From Bufo bufo (taxonomy: Eukaryota > Chordata > Amphibia > Anura > Bufonidae), in the NCBI RefSeq assembly GCF_905171765.1, contig NC_053390.1:210867359-210931358 (forward strand): DNA of 64,000 bases, read 5' to 3'. The stretch's first letter is position 1. Each line of letters begins with the position of its first letter. The notes beneath the pieces are model-generated. The model was not told the origin of the DNA. It did no database searches and was given only the letters and a program-made list of their open reading frames with translations. Below are positions 11,706-21,894 of the stretch, one piece after another. A program made the position numbers and the translations under genes.

Positions 11706-11994
11706 GTCTGCCCCCTGCTGCCTGGCAGCACCTGCCAGGCAGCAGGGGGCAGTCATGTACACAGTTCTTTTAGTATATTCTAACTTGAAGCGTCCCTATC
11801 ACCATGGGAACGCCTCTGTGTTAGAATATACTGTCGGATCTGAGTTTTCACGAAGTGAAAAATCAGATCTGAAAAAAACAGTTATGCAGACTGATCCGTT
11901 CTGAACGGATGCAAGCGTTTGCATTATAGCAGCGGATCCATCTGTACAGACACCAGACGGATCCGCTCCTAACGCAAGTGTGAAAGTAGCCTAA

Positions 11995-13033
11995 GTCCAC
12001 CCCTTTCAGTCGGACGCTGTGGTCCTCCTTTTGTCCGTCAGTAATGTGCCAGCTGTCCATTAGAACAGAGCTCTGATGTTTAGCACAACACTTAACATGT
12101 AAGACGTAACTTCAAACATTGAAACAAACAGATCTGACAATACAGACATGAACACACAAAGGGCCAATAAGAAACTTTTCATTGACTTCAATTTAAAAAA
12201 AATGTACAGCTCAATCAAAACTGTTGGCCCCAATAAAAAAAAAAATTATAATCTTCCAAGAAAAATAAAATAAAATCCTCAATGCACATATTATTTTAAA
12301 AAAAAAACTAATATCGTACTCCATACACATTCACATTTTCATGTACTCATTTTCACAAACAGCTAATAACCACGCCCTTATACATAAAATATGCATTCAC
12401 AGCACTGCTAAAAACATCCATCAGTCGTCACACATTTTCAACTCCACTACAACTCAAAGCCACACCCATTCACATTCCATTGAATCATGTATCTTCCAAC
12501 CCAGTCACACAATTTCTTTGTTACATTCCAAAACTTGCAGCACAGACAAACACAGCTTTCCTGGAAACAGATATCCACACCACCCCCAGAATTGCTGATG
12601 GTCTGTCACTGTTTGTGCTGCGTTTTCCAATGTCTTCTGGTCTCCACTCTGTGATTAATCAACTCTTATAAGAAGACAATATACATGTTATAATAATAGT
12701 CATTTTGTTAAAAGCTGGATTCCCACATTACTCTGCTTGGGAAAGAAGAAAGAAAATTATTGAACAATTCTTCGTCTTGTATAATATATTACACATCACT
12801 TACTCTGCATGATTCCCTGCCCGCTTCCCTTATCTCAGGAATGTTTTTGTGTGAAGGCGGGGGAAGTGAATCTCTGTAGCTCACACTAGATACATACAAT
12901 ACTTATCCATTAACTGACCATCTTTTACTGCTGTAATCTCTAATGCTAGTGCTAGGATCTTCCCTATTTAAAACACACACATATCATTAGGGTAACAAAA
13001 CTTAACCAGTTCATTTCTGAACATTTAACACAA
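11995..13033. other. ERV interior, unassigned
   Basis: AT-rich DNA between the MITE and gypsy A, inside the ERV. No frame on either strand shows a retroviral or other domain. It could be a degraded gag region or part of another insertion. The sequence just before gypsy A (13034-13038, GCGCC) is that element's target duplication. Confidence 0.5.
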
Positions 13034-13038
13034 GCGCC

Positions 13039-13590
13039 TGTCACGGATGGTGTACAGGAAACAAGACAATACCATACAAACAATGTCTCTCTGGATCCAC
13101 AACTAAGGAACAAAGGGAGACCCCTGCAATAGACCTGCCGCTCTCCCTCACTGCTCAGCCTATGCGAACACCCCAAAGGTGGATGGCCGCATCCACGTTC
13201 CTCGGCTATCTATTACCTGAAGACCCTACAATAGTGAAGGGACACGGCCACCGGCTCCCTACACTGACACGGAGGGAGTCAGGGTCACCTGGATCCAGAA
13301 AAGACAAAATCATAAATACATAAACAGCACTTATCTTGCAGACGAATGACGACTGACGACTGGGAACAGGGAACTGGGAACTGGGAACAGCATGCGCACA
13401 CACACTCCAGGAAGTTGTATCAGCCGCACACTACTGCATTATGGGGAGGAACTTAAAGGGTAGCGATCAGTCTAACTGCATGACAGCTGAGATAGACTAA
13501 CGAGATGAGAAACTAAACCAAAACAAAGAAATTCAAGGAGGAGGATCTGAGAAGCTCCTGTGAGTGCTTCTCAGCTGTCTGGCTGTGACA
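13039..13590 (-). repeat. Gypsy A 3' LTR
   Basis: 552 bp, TG...CA. On the minus strand a TATA-like TTTAAG lies near 13452-13458. The segment GCGGCTGATA at 13418-13427 lies about 27 bases further on, matching the expected transcript start and complementary to the putative primer site at 16124-16133. It also contains a short GGGAACTGGGAACTGGGAAC tandem (about 13363-13388, plus strand). Confidence 0.93.
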
Positions 13591-13606
13591 GTACCCCTCC
13601 CTCTAG
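13591..13606 (-). other. Gypsy A polypurine tract
   Basis: On the minus strand AGAGGGAGGGGTAC runs into the 3' LTR start TGTCAC. Gypsy B has the equivalent AGAGGGGGGGGGGTAC at its own 3' LTR. Confidence 0.85.
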
Positions 13607-14288
13607 GAGTGGACTCCGGACACTCAGGGCCCACCTTCTCAGGGTGGGACCTATGGAAAGCCCTGATGAGACGAGAGGCCTTAATGTCCGTCACTGGGAC
13701 CCACATCCTCTCCTCAGGACCATAACCCTCCCAATGAACGAGGTACTGGAGGGAACCGCGGACAAGACGAGAATCCACAATCCTAGAGACCTGAAATTCA
13801 AGATTTCCATCAACCATAATCGGAGGAGGAGGCAAAGGCGAGGGTACAATAGGTTGAACATAAGGTTTCAATAGGACTTATGAAAAACATTATGGATCTT
13901 CCAAGTCTGAGGAAGATCAAGACGGTAGGGCAACAGGATTGATGACAGACAGGATCTTGTAAGGCCCAATAAACCTAGGACCCAACTTCCAGGAGGGAAC
14001 CTTCAATTTGATATTCTTGGTAGACAACCACACCCAGATCACCAACATTCAGGTCCGGGACCAGACACACGTCTCTTATCCGCCCACACGCTTATATCTC
14101 TCACTCATGCTCTTTAGATTATCCTGAATATTTTGCCAATAGATGACAAAGACGAGGAGGAATCGTCCTCATCAGGCAAACCAGAAGAGCCCTCTCCCGA
14201 GAAAGTCCCAAACTGCGGATGGAACCCATATGCACCAAAAAATGGTGACTTATCAGAGGACTCCTGACGACGGTTATTTAAAGCAAAC
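13600..14288 (-). pseudogene. Gypsy A integrase C-terminus and chromodomain
   Basis: A minus-strand open stretch (to 13871) encodes EFQVSRIVDSRLVRGSLQYL then VHWEGYGPEERMWVP. This is a chromodomain, with the YLVHWEGY core used by chromoviruses to target chromatin. Upstream (13870-14288), frames matching integrase C-terminal sequence of gypsy B ([19 protein letters not shown] and [21 protein letters not shown]) are present but shifted. The last codons reach close to the polypurine tract. Confidence 0.85.
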
Positions 14289-15086
14289 TCAGCAAGGGAC
14301 AAAAAAAGAACACCAATCCTCCTGATTCTCCGCCACAAAACAGCACAGATATGTCTCCAGATTCTGATTGACGCGCTCTGTCTGGCCATTCGACTGCGGA
14401 TGGAAAGCAGAAGAGAATGACAACCGAACCCCCAAGCGAGAACAGAAAGCCTTCCAGAATCTGAAAACAAACTGCGTGCCCCTATCAGAGACTATGTCTG
14501 AAGGAATCCCATGCAATTTGACAATGTGGTCAATAAATGCCTGCGCCAGCGTCTTAGCATTGGGCAAACCAGGAAAAGGGATAAAATGCACCATTTTGCT
14601 AAAACGGTCCACCACCACCAGAATCACAGACTTCCCCGAGGAACGAGGCAAGTCCATTATGAAGTCCATGGACAGATGTGTCCAAGGACGGGAAGGAATG
14701 GGCAAAGGAAGGAGAGGACCTGATGGCCTTGAATGAGGGACCTTGGCACGAGCGCAAGTCTCGCAAGCTGCCACAAAACCCTCAACCGACTTACGAAGCA
14801 CAGGCCACCAGAATCTCCGAGCGATGAGATCCAGTGTGGCTCTTGCCCCCGGGTGCCCAGCAAGGACCGTGTCGTGGTGTTCTTTAAAAATCTTGTGTCT
14901 CAAAGCGAGAGGCACAAACAACCTCCCAGGAGGACAAAGATCAGGAGCTTCTGACTGGGCTGCCTGCACCTCTGCCTCCAATTCAGGAAAAAGAGCAGAG
15001 ACCACCACACCTTCAGCCAAAATGGGACCCGGGTCTTCAAAATTCCCACCTCCCGGAAAACAACGTGACAGGGCATCTGCCTTCAC
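14289..15086 (-). pseudogene. Gypsy A integrase core, nearly open
   Basis: A 265-residue open frame starts at the end of RNase H ([12 protein letters not shown]). It then has the HHCC zinc domain ([11 protein letters not shown] ... CETCARAK), MDFIMDLP (first catalytic Asp), IVSDRGTQF (second) and NGQTERVNQNLE (Glu). It is about 90% identical by eye to the gypsy B integrase and goes out of frame at its C-terminus. Upstream it stops abruptly at the deletion junction near 15.12 kb. Confidence 0.92.
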
Positions 15087-15102
15087 ATTCTTAACCCCAG
15101 GG

Positions 15103-15160
15103 TGGAACGTAACGGGAACAGGGAACTGGGAACTGGGAACTGGGAACTACAAGCAAACGG
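15103..15160 (-). other. Gypsy A internal deletion junction
   Basis: The RNase H/integrase sequence ([14 protein letters not shown] equivalent) ends at GGAACGTAACGGGAAC. A GGGAACTGGGAACTGGGAAC tandem follows, and then gag-side sequence. The same tandem motif occurs in the element's LTR (13363-13388). Gypsy B has about 1.8 kb of protease-RT-RNase H at this point. Confidence 0.75.
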
Positions 15161-16107
15161 AAAACCTTCAATTTCCGCCCTCAACCCTGCCAATAGTAAC
15201 AGACGGAACATTTTTTAAAAGATTTTTTCCTTTTTGTCTCTTTATTACTCCCAGGAAAACTGCCTGAATCTCCTAGAGGGACAACATTTGCCAGATGATT
15301 TATACCTCCACAACAAAAACAAACCCTCCCCTGCGGGCTGAATCTTCTATTGTCAGAGGCAATCAACCCCAGCTGCATGGACTCCTGCTCAGAAGGGGCT
15401 GACAGCGACTGAGACCCCTGTGCACAGAATGAGACCCGCTGCACTGTCCCGGGACTGAGTATTGACAGGAAGGAGAGATCTCTCCTCTCTCTCTAAGACG
15501 CCTGTCAATACGAACAGCCTGAGACATAGCAGAATCCAAGGAGGTAGGTCTTTCATGAAAGGCAAATGCATCTTTCAATCCCTCTGAAAGACCATAGCAA
15601 AATTGACTTCGGAGTGCAGCATCATTCCAACCCGTATCTGCTGCCCATCTCCGAAATTCTGAACAGTATACTCTGCGGATTGTTTACCCTGGCATAACAG
15701 ACGTAGTCTAGACTCAGCCAGAGCAATACGATCCGGATCATCATATATCTGACCAGGGCTAAAAAGAATTCATCCACTGAACGAAGGGGCCGTGCCCCCT
15801 CCGGCAGCGAAAAGGCCCAGGACTGAGCGTACCCCTGAGCAGCGATATAATGATCCCCACCCTCCGTTCTTTATCACCAGAAGAATGGGGAAGAAGGCGA
15901 AAATGGAGTTTGCAAGCTCTCTAAAACGCACAAAATTTCTCACTACCCCCGGAGAACGTATCCGGGAGCGAGATCTTAGGCTCAGCACAAACTCCATGAA
16001 CGCAAGCTGAACCGGTCACTTGAAACTGAGAAAAAGTCTTACGGAGATCAGCCTACCTCCAAAGAAAGACCCTGAAAGCGTTCAGCCAAAAGTGAAACCG
16101 GATCCAT
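15161..16107 (-). pseudogene. Gypsy A gag
   Basis: Gag begins at the minus-strand ATG at 16105-16107 (MDPVSLLAERFQGLSLEV), only about 28 nt after the 5' LTR. It matches the gypsy B start MDPLSDLVDRMHGLSLEV. A capsid piece with KDAFAFHERPTSLD lies near 15540-15578. A zinc knuckle VCFCCGGINHLANV follows near 15290-15340; a one-base loss there replaces the last Cys with Val and shifts the frame. Several other frameshifts are present. Confidence 0.8.
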
Positions 16108-16123
16108 GCTTGAGACGGTTTTG

Positions 16124-16133
16124 GCGGCTGATA
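16124..16133 (-). other. Gypsy A putative self-priming site
   Basis: Just inside the 5' LTR, the minus strand reads TTATCAGCCGCC. TATCAGCCGC is the exact complement of GCGGCTGATA at the inferred transcript start in the A LTRs (13418-13427 and 22071-22080). No TGG-type tRNA primer site is present in the short leader. This fits Tf1/sushi self-priming. Confidence 0.7.
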
Positions 16134-16134
16134 A

Positions 16135-16336
16135 TGTCACGGATGGTGTACAGGAAACAAGACAATACCATATAAACAATGTCTCTCTGGATCCACAACT
16201 AAGGAACAAAGGGAGACCCCTGCAATAGACCTGCCGCTCTCCCTCACTGCTCAGCCTATGCGAACACCCCAAAGGTGGATGGCCGCATCCACGTTCCTCG
16301 GCTATCTATTACCTGAAGACCCTACAATAGTGAAGG
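16135..16336 (-). repeat. Gypsy A 5' LTR, first piece
   Basis: This matches 13039-13240 almost exactly (TGTCACGGATGG to ATAGTGAAGG). It is cut at 16336 by gypsy B; the rest of the LTR is at 21895-22244. GAAGG at 16332-16336 is repeated at 21890-21894. Confidence 0.93.
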
Positions 16337-16984
16337 TGTCACTACCAGAGCTTTGGGACGTTCTCACAGCTCTGTTTCTCCACCCCTGTGATGATGTCAC
16401 TACTAGAGCTGGGAGGCGTTCTCACTACTCTGTTTACTTCTGGTTTCTTTCACCACAGCTGTCCTTCATGTGTTTGATTTCCTTCTCTTTATATCACCCC
16501 TCCTCCTATGATAGGATGTGGATTATAGTTCTCACTTCAGTTGTGGCTCTTGCTTTGGTTTCTTCACTTGTAGCTATCAGTCCACTGGACCTGTGTTCTG
16601 CTGCAGCTAGCACTTCGGATTTTGCCAGCCTGTCCTTGGATCCGTCTTCTCTGCGGCTACAACACCTTCAGCTAAGTCTGCAGACATTGTTGTATTCCTG
16701 TTTTGTTTTCTGACTGGATCTGGAGGTGGCCACGGTTCCCTCCATATACTGAGTAGGGCACTGGTGGCCGTGCCCCTTCCACTATTGTAGGGGTTACAGT
16801 GGTCATTAGTCTTAGGCACGTGGGCATGCCTCGTTCCGCCTTTTGGATCCGGGCATGTGCTTTAGCAGAATAGGGAAAGCGTTGAGGGTCGGACAGGGGG
16901 TCACCCTTTATCCTCCCTAGTTCTGGGTCCAGTCAGTTGCTCTGTACTGTGAATTACTATCGTTGCTCACATACACCCGTGACA
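16337..16984 (+). repeat. Gypsy B 5' LTR
   Basis: 648 bp, TG...CA. It contains TTTATATC (16487-16494) followed by GTGGATTATA (16518-16527), the inferred start of the transcript and complement of the primer site. Confidence 0.93.
16487..16494 (+). promoter_or_regulatory. Gypsy B TATA-like box
   Basis: TTTATATC lies about 30 bases before GTGGATTATA. The spacing agrees with transcription starting at that segment, which self-priming would require. Confidence 0.6.
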
Positions 16985-16985
16985 T

Positions 16986-16995
16986 TATAATCCAC
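16986..16995 (+). other. Gypsy B putative self-priming site
   Basis: Just inside the 5' LTR the sequence is TTATAATCCACC. TATAATCCAC is the exact complement of GTGGATTATA at 16518-16527 and 21426-21435. The leader from LTR to gag ATG is only 31 nt and has no TGG tRNA complement. Confidence 0.72.
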
Positions 16996-17015
16996 CAAAA
17001 CCGTCCTTTTTTGAC

Positions 17016-18050
17016 ATGGATCCGCTTTCTGACCTGGTTGACCGCATGCATGGTCTTTCTTTGGAAGTAGCGGATCTCCGTCAATCTATGACCCAGCTTC
17101 AGCATTGGGGCCCTGCTCCGGCTCATGGAGTCTGTTGCGAGCCAAAAGTCTCACTTCCGAGACGTTCTCCGGGGGCAGTGAGAATTTTGGTTCGTTTCAG
17201 AGAGGCATGCAAACTCCATTTTTGCTTGTGTCCTCACTCTTCTGGTAATCAAGAGCAGAGGGTGAGGATTGTCACTCCCTGCTCAGGGGTAATGCTCAGA
17301 CTTGGGCTTTTTCGCTGCCCAACAGGGATCCCTCCCTTCGATCCGTGGAGGGATTTTTTGTGGCCCTGGGGCAGATTATGATGACCCGGGATCGTGTTGC
17401 TCTGGCCGAATCTAACCTACGGTGTTTATGCCAGAACAAACGGTCTGCGGAGCTTTATTGTTCTGAATTTTCGGAGATGGGCAGCTGATTCGGGTTGGAA
17501 TGATGCTGCACTCCGGAGTCAGTTCCGTCAAGGTCTCTCGGAGAGATTAAAAGATGCGTTTGCTTTCCATGAGAGACAACGTCCTTAGAGACTGCCAAGT
17601 CATTGGCGGAGGTACGCCTTGACAGCGTCTAAGAGAAAGAAACGAGACCTCTCTGACCAGCCATTGTCAGTCTAGGGGCAGTGGTGCGGACCTATTCAGT
17701 GTGCAGGGGGCCTCATCCTGTCTCGCTCCCCTCTGAGGAGGAGCCCATGCAGTTAGCTCGACTTGCCCTGATAAAAGAGGATTAGTCCTCAGAGTATGGT
17801 CTGTTTTTGTTGTGGGGGCATAGGTCATTTGGCAAATGTTTGTCCGTCTAGGAGATTCTTGAACCGTACTAAGAGCGATAATAAGAGAAAAATCTCAAAA
17901 GGTAAATCATCAGTTTCTGCTTCATCTGCTACTTTGGGCAAAGTTGATGTAGGATTTTGATGCTTTTCCTCTGACCTGCAGTTCCCGTTTTCTCCTGTCT
18001 GCAGGGTGGCGCTAGAGAGCAAAGTCATTTCTTGTGAGATTTTTTGTCGA
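17016..18050 (+). pseudogene. Gypsy B gag (with protease start)
   Basis: The ATG at 17016 gives MDPLSDLVDRMHGLSLEV, then a short coiled region (LRQSMTQLQ). Frames shift repeatedly after about 17.12 kb. A capsid remnant RLKDAFAFHERQRP lies at 17544-17588. A complete CCHC knuckle (VCFCCGGIGHLANVCP) is encoded at about 17798-17848. A DSGSADN-like protease active-site stretch can be read near 18045-18070. It forms the particle core of the element and is inactive as it stands. Confidence 0.8.
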
Positions 18051-18332
18051 TAGTGGATCGGCCGACAATCTTATTGACACTCAATTTGTAGCCATGCATG
18101 GTTTTCAGGTTTGCACATTAGATAAAGAATACCTGTTTTTGCTATTGACTCTGCTCCACTCTCACAGAGATCTCTGAAGGGCATTGTTCACAATATCCGC
18201 TAGCTGTAGGTGAAACTACATGTGGAGGATATATCTTGTTTTGTCCTTAACGATTGCCGTCTCCTCTAGTTTTGGGGTTACCCTGGCTCACTAGACATAA
18301 CCCCACTATTGATTGGCAAGGAAGGCAAATAA

Positions 18333-19532
18333 ATGAGTGGAGTGATTTTTGTAGAGAGAATTGTTCTCACAGCGACTTTTGCAGAGGTGTCTACTAAAAC
18401 GGTGCCATCATTTCTCTCTGATTTCTCGGACGTGTTTTCCGAGAGCGGTGTTCAGGAGCTACCTCCTCACCGGGAGTTTGACTGTCCCATTAACCTCATT
18501 CCCGGCGCCAAGCTGCCAAAAGCACGCCTCTACAATCTCTCACAACCGGAAAGAATCGCAATGCGAACTTACATCTCCGAGAGTCTCGAAAAGGGGCATA
18601 TTCGTCCCTCAAAGTCACCTGTGGCCGCGGGTTTTTTTTTTGTTAAAAAGAAAGATGGCTCTCTGAGACCTTGCCTAGATTTTAGGGAGCTGAACCGTAT
18701 CACGATTCGCGATCCCTATCCCCTTCCTCTGATCCCGGACCTCTTCAATCAAATTGTTGGGGCCAAGGTGTTTTCCAAATTGGATTTGAGAGGCGCGTAC
18801 AACCTGGTCAGGGTCAGAGAGGGGGATGAATGGAAAACGGCCTTTAATACCCCTGACGGGCATTTCGAGAATCTCGTTATGCCTTTCGGCCTGATGAATG
18901 CTCCGGCCGTCTTTCAGCATTTTGTTAATAGTATTTTCTATCATTTAATGGGGAAATTCGTATTGGAATATCTTGATGATATTTTGATTTTTTCCCCTGA
19001 TGTTCAGACCCATCAGGATCATCTTTTTCAGGTTCTGCAGATTCTGCGGGAAAAAAAATTGTACGCCAAGCTGGAGAAATGTCTTTTTATGGTATCGGAG
19101 ATTCAATTTCTGGGTTTTCTCCTCTCTGCTTCTGGTTTTCACATGGATCCCGAGAAGGTCCGTGCTGTACTTGAGTGGGAGCTTCCTGAGAATCAGAAGG
19201 CATTGATGCGCTTTCTGGGTTTTGCGAACTATTACAGAAAGTTCATTTTGAATTATTCCTCTGTTGTCAAACCCCTCACTGACATGACAAAAAAGGGGGC
19301 GGATTTTTCCTCTTGGTCGGAGGAGGCGCTTGCAGCCTTTTCTAAGATTAAAGAGAATTTTGCGTCTGCTCCCGTCTTGGTGCATCCCGATGTTTCCTTA
19401 CCTTTTATTGTTGAGGTGGATGCTTCCGAGGTGGGTGTGGGTGCGGTTTTGTCCCAGGGCCCTTCCCCTGCCAAGTGGCGACCCTGTGCCTTTTTCTCTA
19501 AAAAAACTCTCCCCGGCAGAGAGAAACTATGA
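18333..19532 (+). CDS. pol: Gypsy B reverse transcriptase and RNase H start
   Basis: A 399-residue open frame covers the gypsy RT that copies element RNA into DNA. Residues 40-60 hold the [15 protein letters not shown] linker. [19 protein letters not shown] follows at about 103-121. The first catalytic Asp is in KLDLRGAYN (D151), and the YLDD box is at 213-216. The thumb motif [11 protein letters not shown] and the RNase H start [18 protein letters not shown] come next. The frame then breaks near 19.53 kb. ATG at 18333 is only the first Met in this frame; in the live element it would be part of a longer polyprotein. Confidence 0.92.
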   Translation: MSGVIFVERIVLTATFAEVSTKTVPSFLSDFSDVFSESGVQELPPHREFDCPINLIPGAKLPKARLYNLSQPERIAMRTYISESLEKGHIRPSKSPVAAGFFFVKKKDGSLRPCLDFRELNRITIRDPYPLPLIPDLFNQIVGAKVFSKLDLRGAYNLVRVREGDEWKTAFNTPDGHFENLVMPFGLMNAPAVFQHFVNSIFYHLMGKFVLEYLDDILIFSPDVQTHQDHLFQVLQILREKKLYAKLEKCLFMVSEIQFLGFLLSASGFHMDPEKVRAVLEWELPENQKALMRFLGFANYYRKFILNYSSVVKPLTDMTKKGADFSSWSEEALAAFSKIKENFASAPVLVHPDVSLPFIVEVDASEVGVGAVLSQGPSPAKWRPCAFFSKKTLPGREKL

Positions 19533-21023
19533 TGTGGGAGATAGGGAGTTGTTGGCCATCAAGTTGGCTTTCGAGGAATGGCGCCATTGGTTGAGGGGGG
19601 CCAGCACCCTATCACCGTTTTTACCGACCATAAGAATCTGGCATACTTGGAGATCGGCAGGCGTATGAATCCGAGACAGGCCAGATGGTCTCTGTTCTTC
19701 TCCAGATCCTATTTTGTTGTTACATTCCGACCTGGGATAAAAAATGTGAAGGCTGATGCTCTCTCTCGCTGTTTTCCCGGGAGAGGAAACTCCGAGGACC
19801 CGGGGTCCCATTTTGGCGGAGGGGGGGTAGTTGTTTCTGCTCTATATTCCGATTTGGAGGCCGAGGTCCAGGCTGCCCAGACTGAGACACCTGCCCGTTG
19901 TCCTTCTGGGAAGTTGTTCGTGCCTCCTGAGCTACGTCACAAACTCTTTAAGGAGCATCATGATACGGTTCTTGCTGGTCACCCCGGGAGTAGAGCCACG
20001 GTGGATCTCATTGCTCGGAGATTTTGGTGGCCGGCTCTTCGTAAGTCGGTGGAGGGTTTTGTGGCTGCTTGTGAGACGTGCGCTCGCGCTAAGGTCCCTC
20101 GTTCACGGCCTTCAGGTTCCCTTCTCCCGTTACCCATTCCTTCCCGTCCTTGGACACACCTGTCCATGGACTTTATCACGGATCTTCCTCGTTCCTCGGG
20201 GAAGTCGGTGATCCTGGTGGTGGTGGACCGTTTTAGCAAGATGGCTCATTTCGTACCTTTCCCTGATTTACCCAATGCTAAAACGTTGGCGCAAGCTTTT
20301 GTCGACCATATTGTTAAATTGCACGGCATTCCCTCTGATATTGTTTCCGATAGAGGCACGCAGTTTGTGTCCAGGTTCTGGAAGGCTTTCTGTTCTCGCC
20401 TGGGGGTTCGGCTGTCCTTCTCTTCTGCTTTTCATCCGCAGTCGAATGGTCAGACTGAGCGCCTCAATCAGAATCTGGAGACATATTTGCGCTGTTTTGT
20501 TTCAGAGAACCAGGAGGATTGGTGTTCATTTCTCCCTCTTGCTGAGTTTGCTCTGAACAACCGTCGTCAGGAATCTTCTGATAAGTCACCATTCTTTGGT
20601 GCATATGGGTTCCATCCGCAGTTTGGTACATTCTCGGGAGGGGCTCTTTCTGGTTTACCTGAGGAGGAGAGATTTTCCTCGTCTTTGTCTACCATTTGGC
20701 AAAAGATTCAGAGTAATCTTAAAAAGATGAGTGAGAGGTATAAGCGTGTGGCTGATAAGAGACGTGTGCCTGGTCCGGACCTGAATGTGGGTGATCTGGT
20801 GTGGTTGTCTACTAGAAACATTAGGTTGAAGGTTCCCTCCTGGAAATTGGGTCCCAAGTTTATTGGGCCTTATAAAATCTTGTCAGTCATCAATCCTGTT
20901 GCCTTCCGTCTTGATCTTCCACGGGTTTGGAAGATACATAATGTATTTCACAGATCTCTCTTAAAACATATGTCCAGCCCACGGTACCCTCCTCTTTGCC
21001 TCCTCCTCTCCGATTTTGGTTGA
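19533..21023 (+). CDS. pol: Gypsy B RNase H end and integrase
   Basis: A one-base frame change near 19.53 kb separates this from RT. The 481-residue frame (from 19578) opens within RNase H ([16 protein letters not shown]). It then has an HHCC zinc domain ([11 protein letters not shown] ... CETC, residues about 127-168) and the catalytic triad: MDF (D198), SDRGTQF (D258) and QTERLNQ (E294). A C-terminal [12 protein letters not shown] / [12 protein letters not shown] segment follows. It pastes the DNA copy into the chromosome. It is about 90% identical to gypsy A over the shared part. Confidence 0.92.
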
Positions 21024-21195
21024 TGGCAATCTGGAGTTTGAGGTTTCCAGAATTGTTGGACTCTCGCATGGTCCGCGGTTCTCTTCAGTACCTCGTTCAT
21101 TGGGAAGGGTTATGGTCCTGAGGAGAGGATGTGGGTTCCGGTGTCGGACATTAAAGCCACCGCCTCATCAGGGCATTTCATAGGGCTCATCCTGA
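21000..21195 (+). pseudogene. Gypsy B chromodomain, frameshifted
   Basis: Across several frames the sequence still encodes [39 protein letters not shown]. This is the same chromodomain as in gypsy A, but broken by single-base insertions, for example near 21054 and 21110. It follows integrase directly, as in vertebrate chromoviruses. Confidence 0.85.
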
Positions 21196-21227
21196 TAAGG
21201 TGGGGTCCTGGTGTCCGGAGTCCACCG

Positions 21228-21244
21228 TAGAGGGGGGGGGGTAC
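21228..21244 (+). other. Gypsy B polypurine tract
   Basis: TAGAGGGGGGGGGGTAC ends at the 3' LTR start TGTCAC (21245). Confidence 0.85.
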
Positions 21245-21889
21245 TGTCACTACCAGAGCTTTGGACGTTCTCACAGCTCTTTTCTCCCACCCCTGAGATG
21301 TATGTCACTACTAGAGCTGGGAGGCGTTCTCACTACTCTGTTTACTTCTGGTTTCTTCACCACAGCTGTCCTTCATGTGTTTGATTTCCCTCTCTTTATA
21401 TCACCCCTCCTCCTATGATAGGAATGTGGATTATAGTTCTCACTTTAGTTGTGGCTCTTGCTTTGGTTTCTTCACTTGTAAGCTATCAGTCCACTGGACC
21501 TGTGTTCTGCTGCAGCTAGCACTCCGGATTTGCCAGCCTGTCCTTGGATCCGTCTTCTCTGCGGCTACAACACCTTCAGCTAAGTCTGCAGACATTGTTG
21601 TATTCTGTTTGTTTTCTGACTGGAGCGTGAGGTGGCCACGGTTCCCTCCATATACTGAGTAGGGCACTGGTGGCCGAGCCCCTTCCACTAATGTAGGGGT
21701 TACAGTGGTCATTAGTCTTAGGCACGTGGGCATGCCTCGTTCCGCCTTTTGGATCCGGGCATGTGCTTTAGCAGAATAGGGAAAGCGTTGAGGGTCGGAC
21801 AGGGGTCACCCTTTATCCTCCCTAGTTCTGGGTCCAGTCAGTTGCTCTGTACTGTGAATTACTATCGTTGCTCACATACACCCGTGACA
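21245..21889 (+). repeat. Gypsy B 3' LTR
   Basis: 645 bp, about 97% identical by eye to 16337-16984. Most differences are single-base indels. The GTGGATTATA motif is at 21426-21435. Confidence 0.93.
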
Positions 21890-21894
21890 GAAGG

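Larger units (their letters stand above)
10175..11991. mobile_element. Giant palindromic Harbinger-type MITE
   Basis: The termini are GGCTACTTTCACACTTGCG and CGCAAGTGTGAAAGTAGCC, with a 3-bp TAA duplication at 10172-10174 and 11992-11994. TWA duplications are typical of PIF/Harbinger. The whole 1.8 kb folds on itself around a centre near 11230-11240. Each arm carries a TATTCTAAC-type segment, a GCCCCCTGCTG block, a seven-unit tandem array and a CTTACCAGTAGGAGGAGCG segment. No coding region is present. Confidence 0.9.
16337..21889 (+). mobile_element. Chromodomain Ty3/gypsy element B
   Basis: LTRs TGTCACTACC...CCGTGACA lie at 16337-16984 and 21245-21889. The GAAGG 5-bp duplication is at 16332-16336 and 21890-21894, inside the 5' LTR of gypsy A. 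Gene order is gag, (protease), RT, RNase H, integrase, chromodomain, with a polypurine tract before the 3' LTR. RT and integrase are long open frames broken near 19.53 kb. Gag and chromodomain carry more frameshifts. Many differences between its LTRs are single-base indels in homopolymers. Confidence 0.95.

Noticed and set aside
10760..11762. Proline-rich open frames with FNSLVASAA repeats
   Set aside because: They follow the tandem arrays of the palindromic MITE on both strands and disappear outside them.
12341..12671. Plus-strand frames with His/Ser/Thr-rich peptides
   Set aside because: Composition follows the local CA/CT-rich DNA; no domain or start context.
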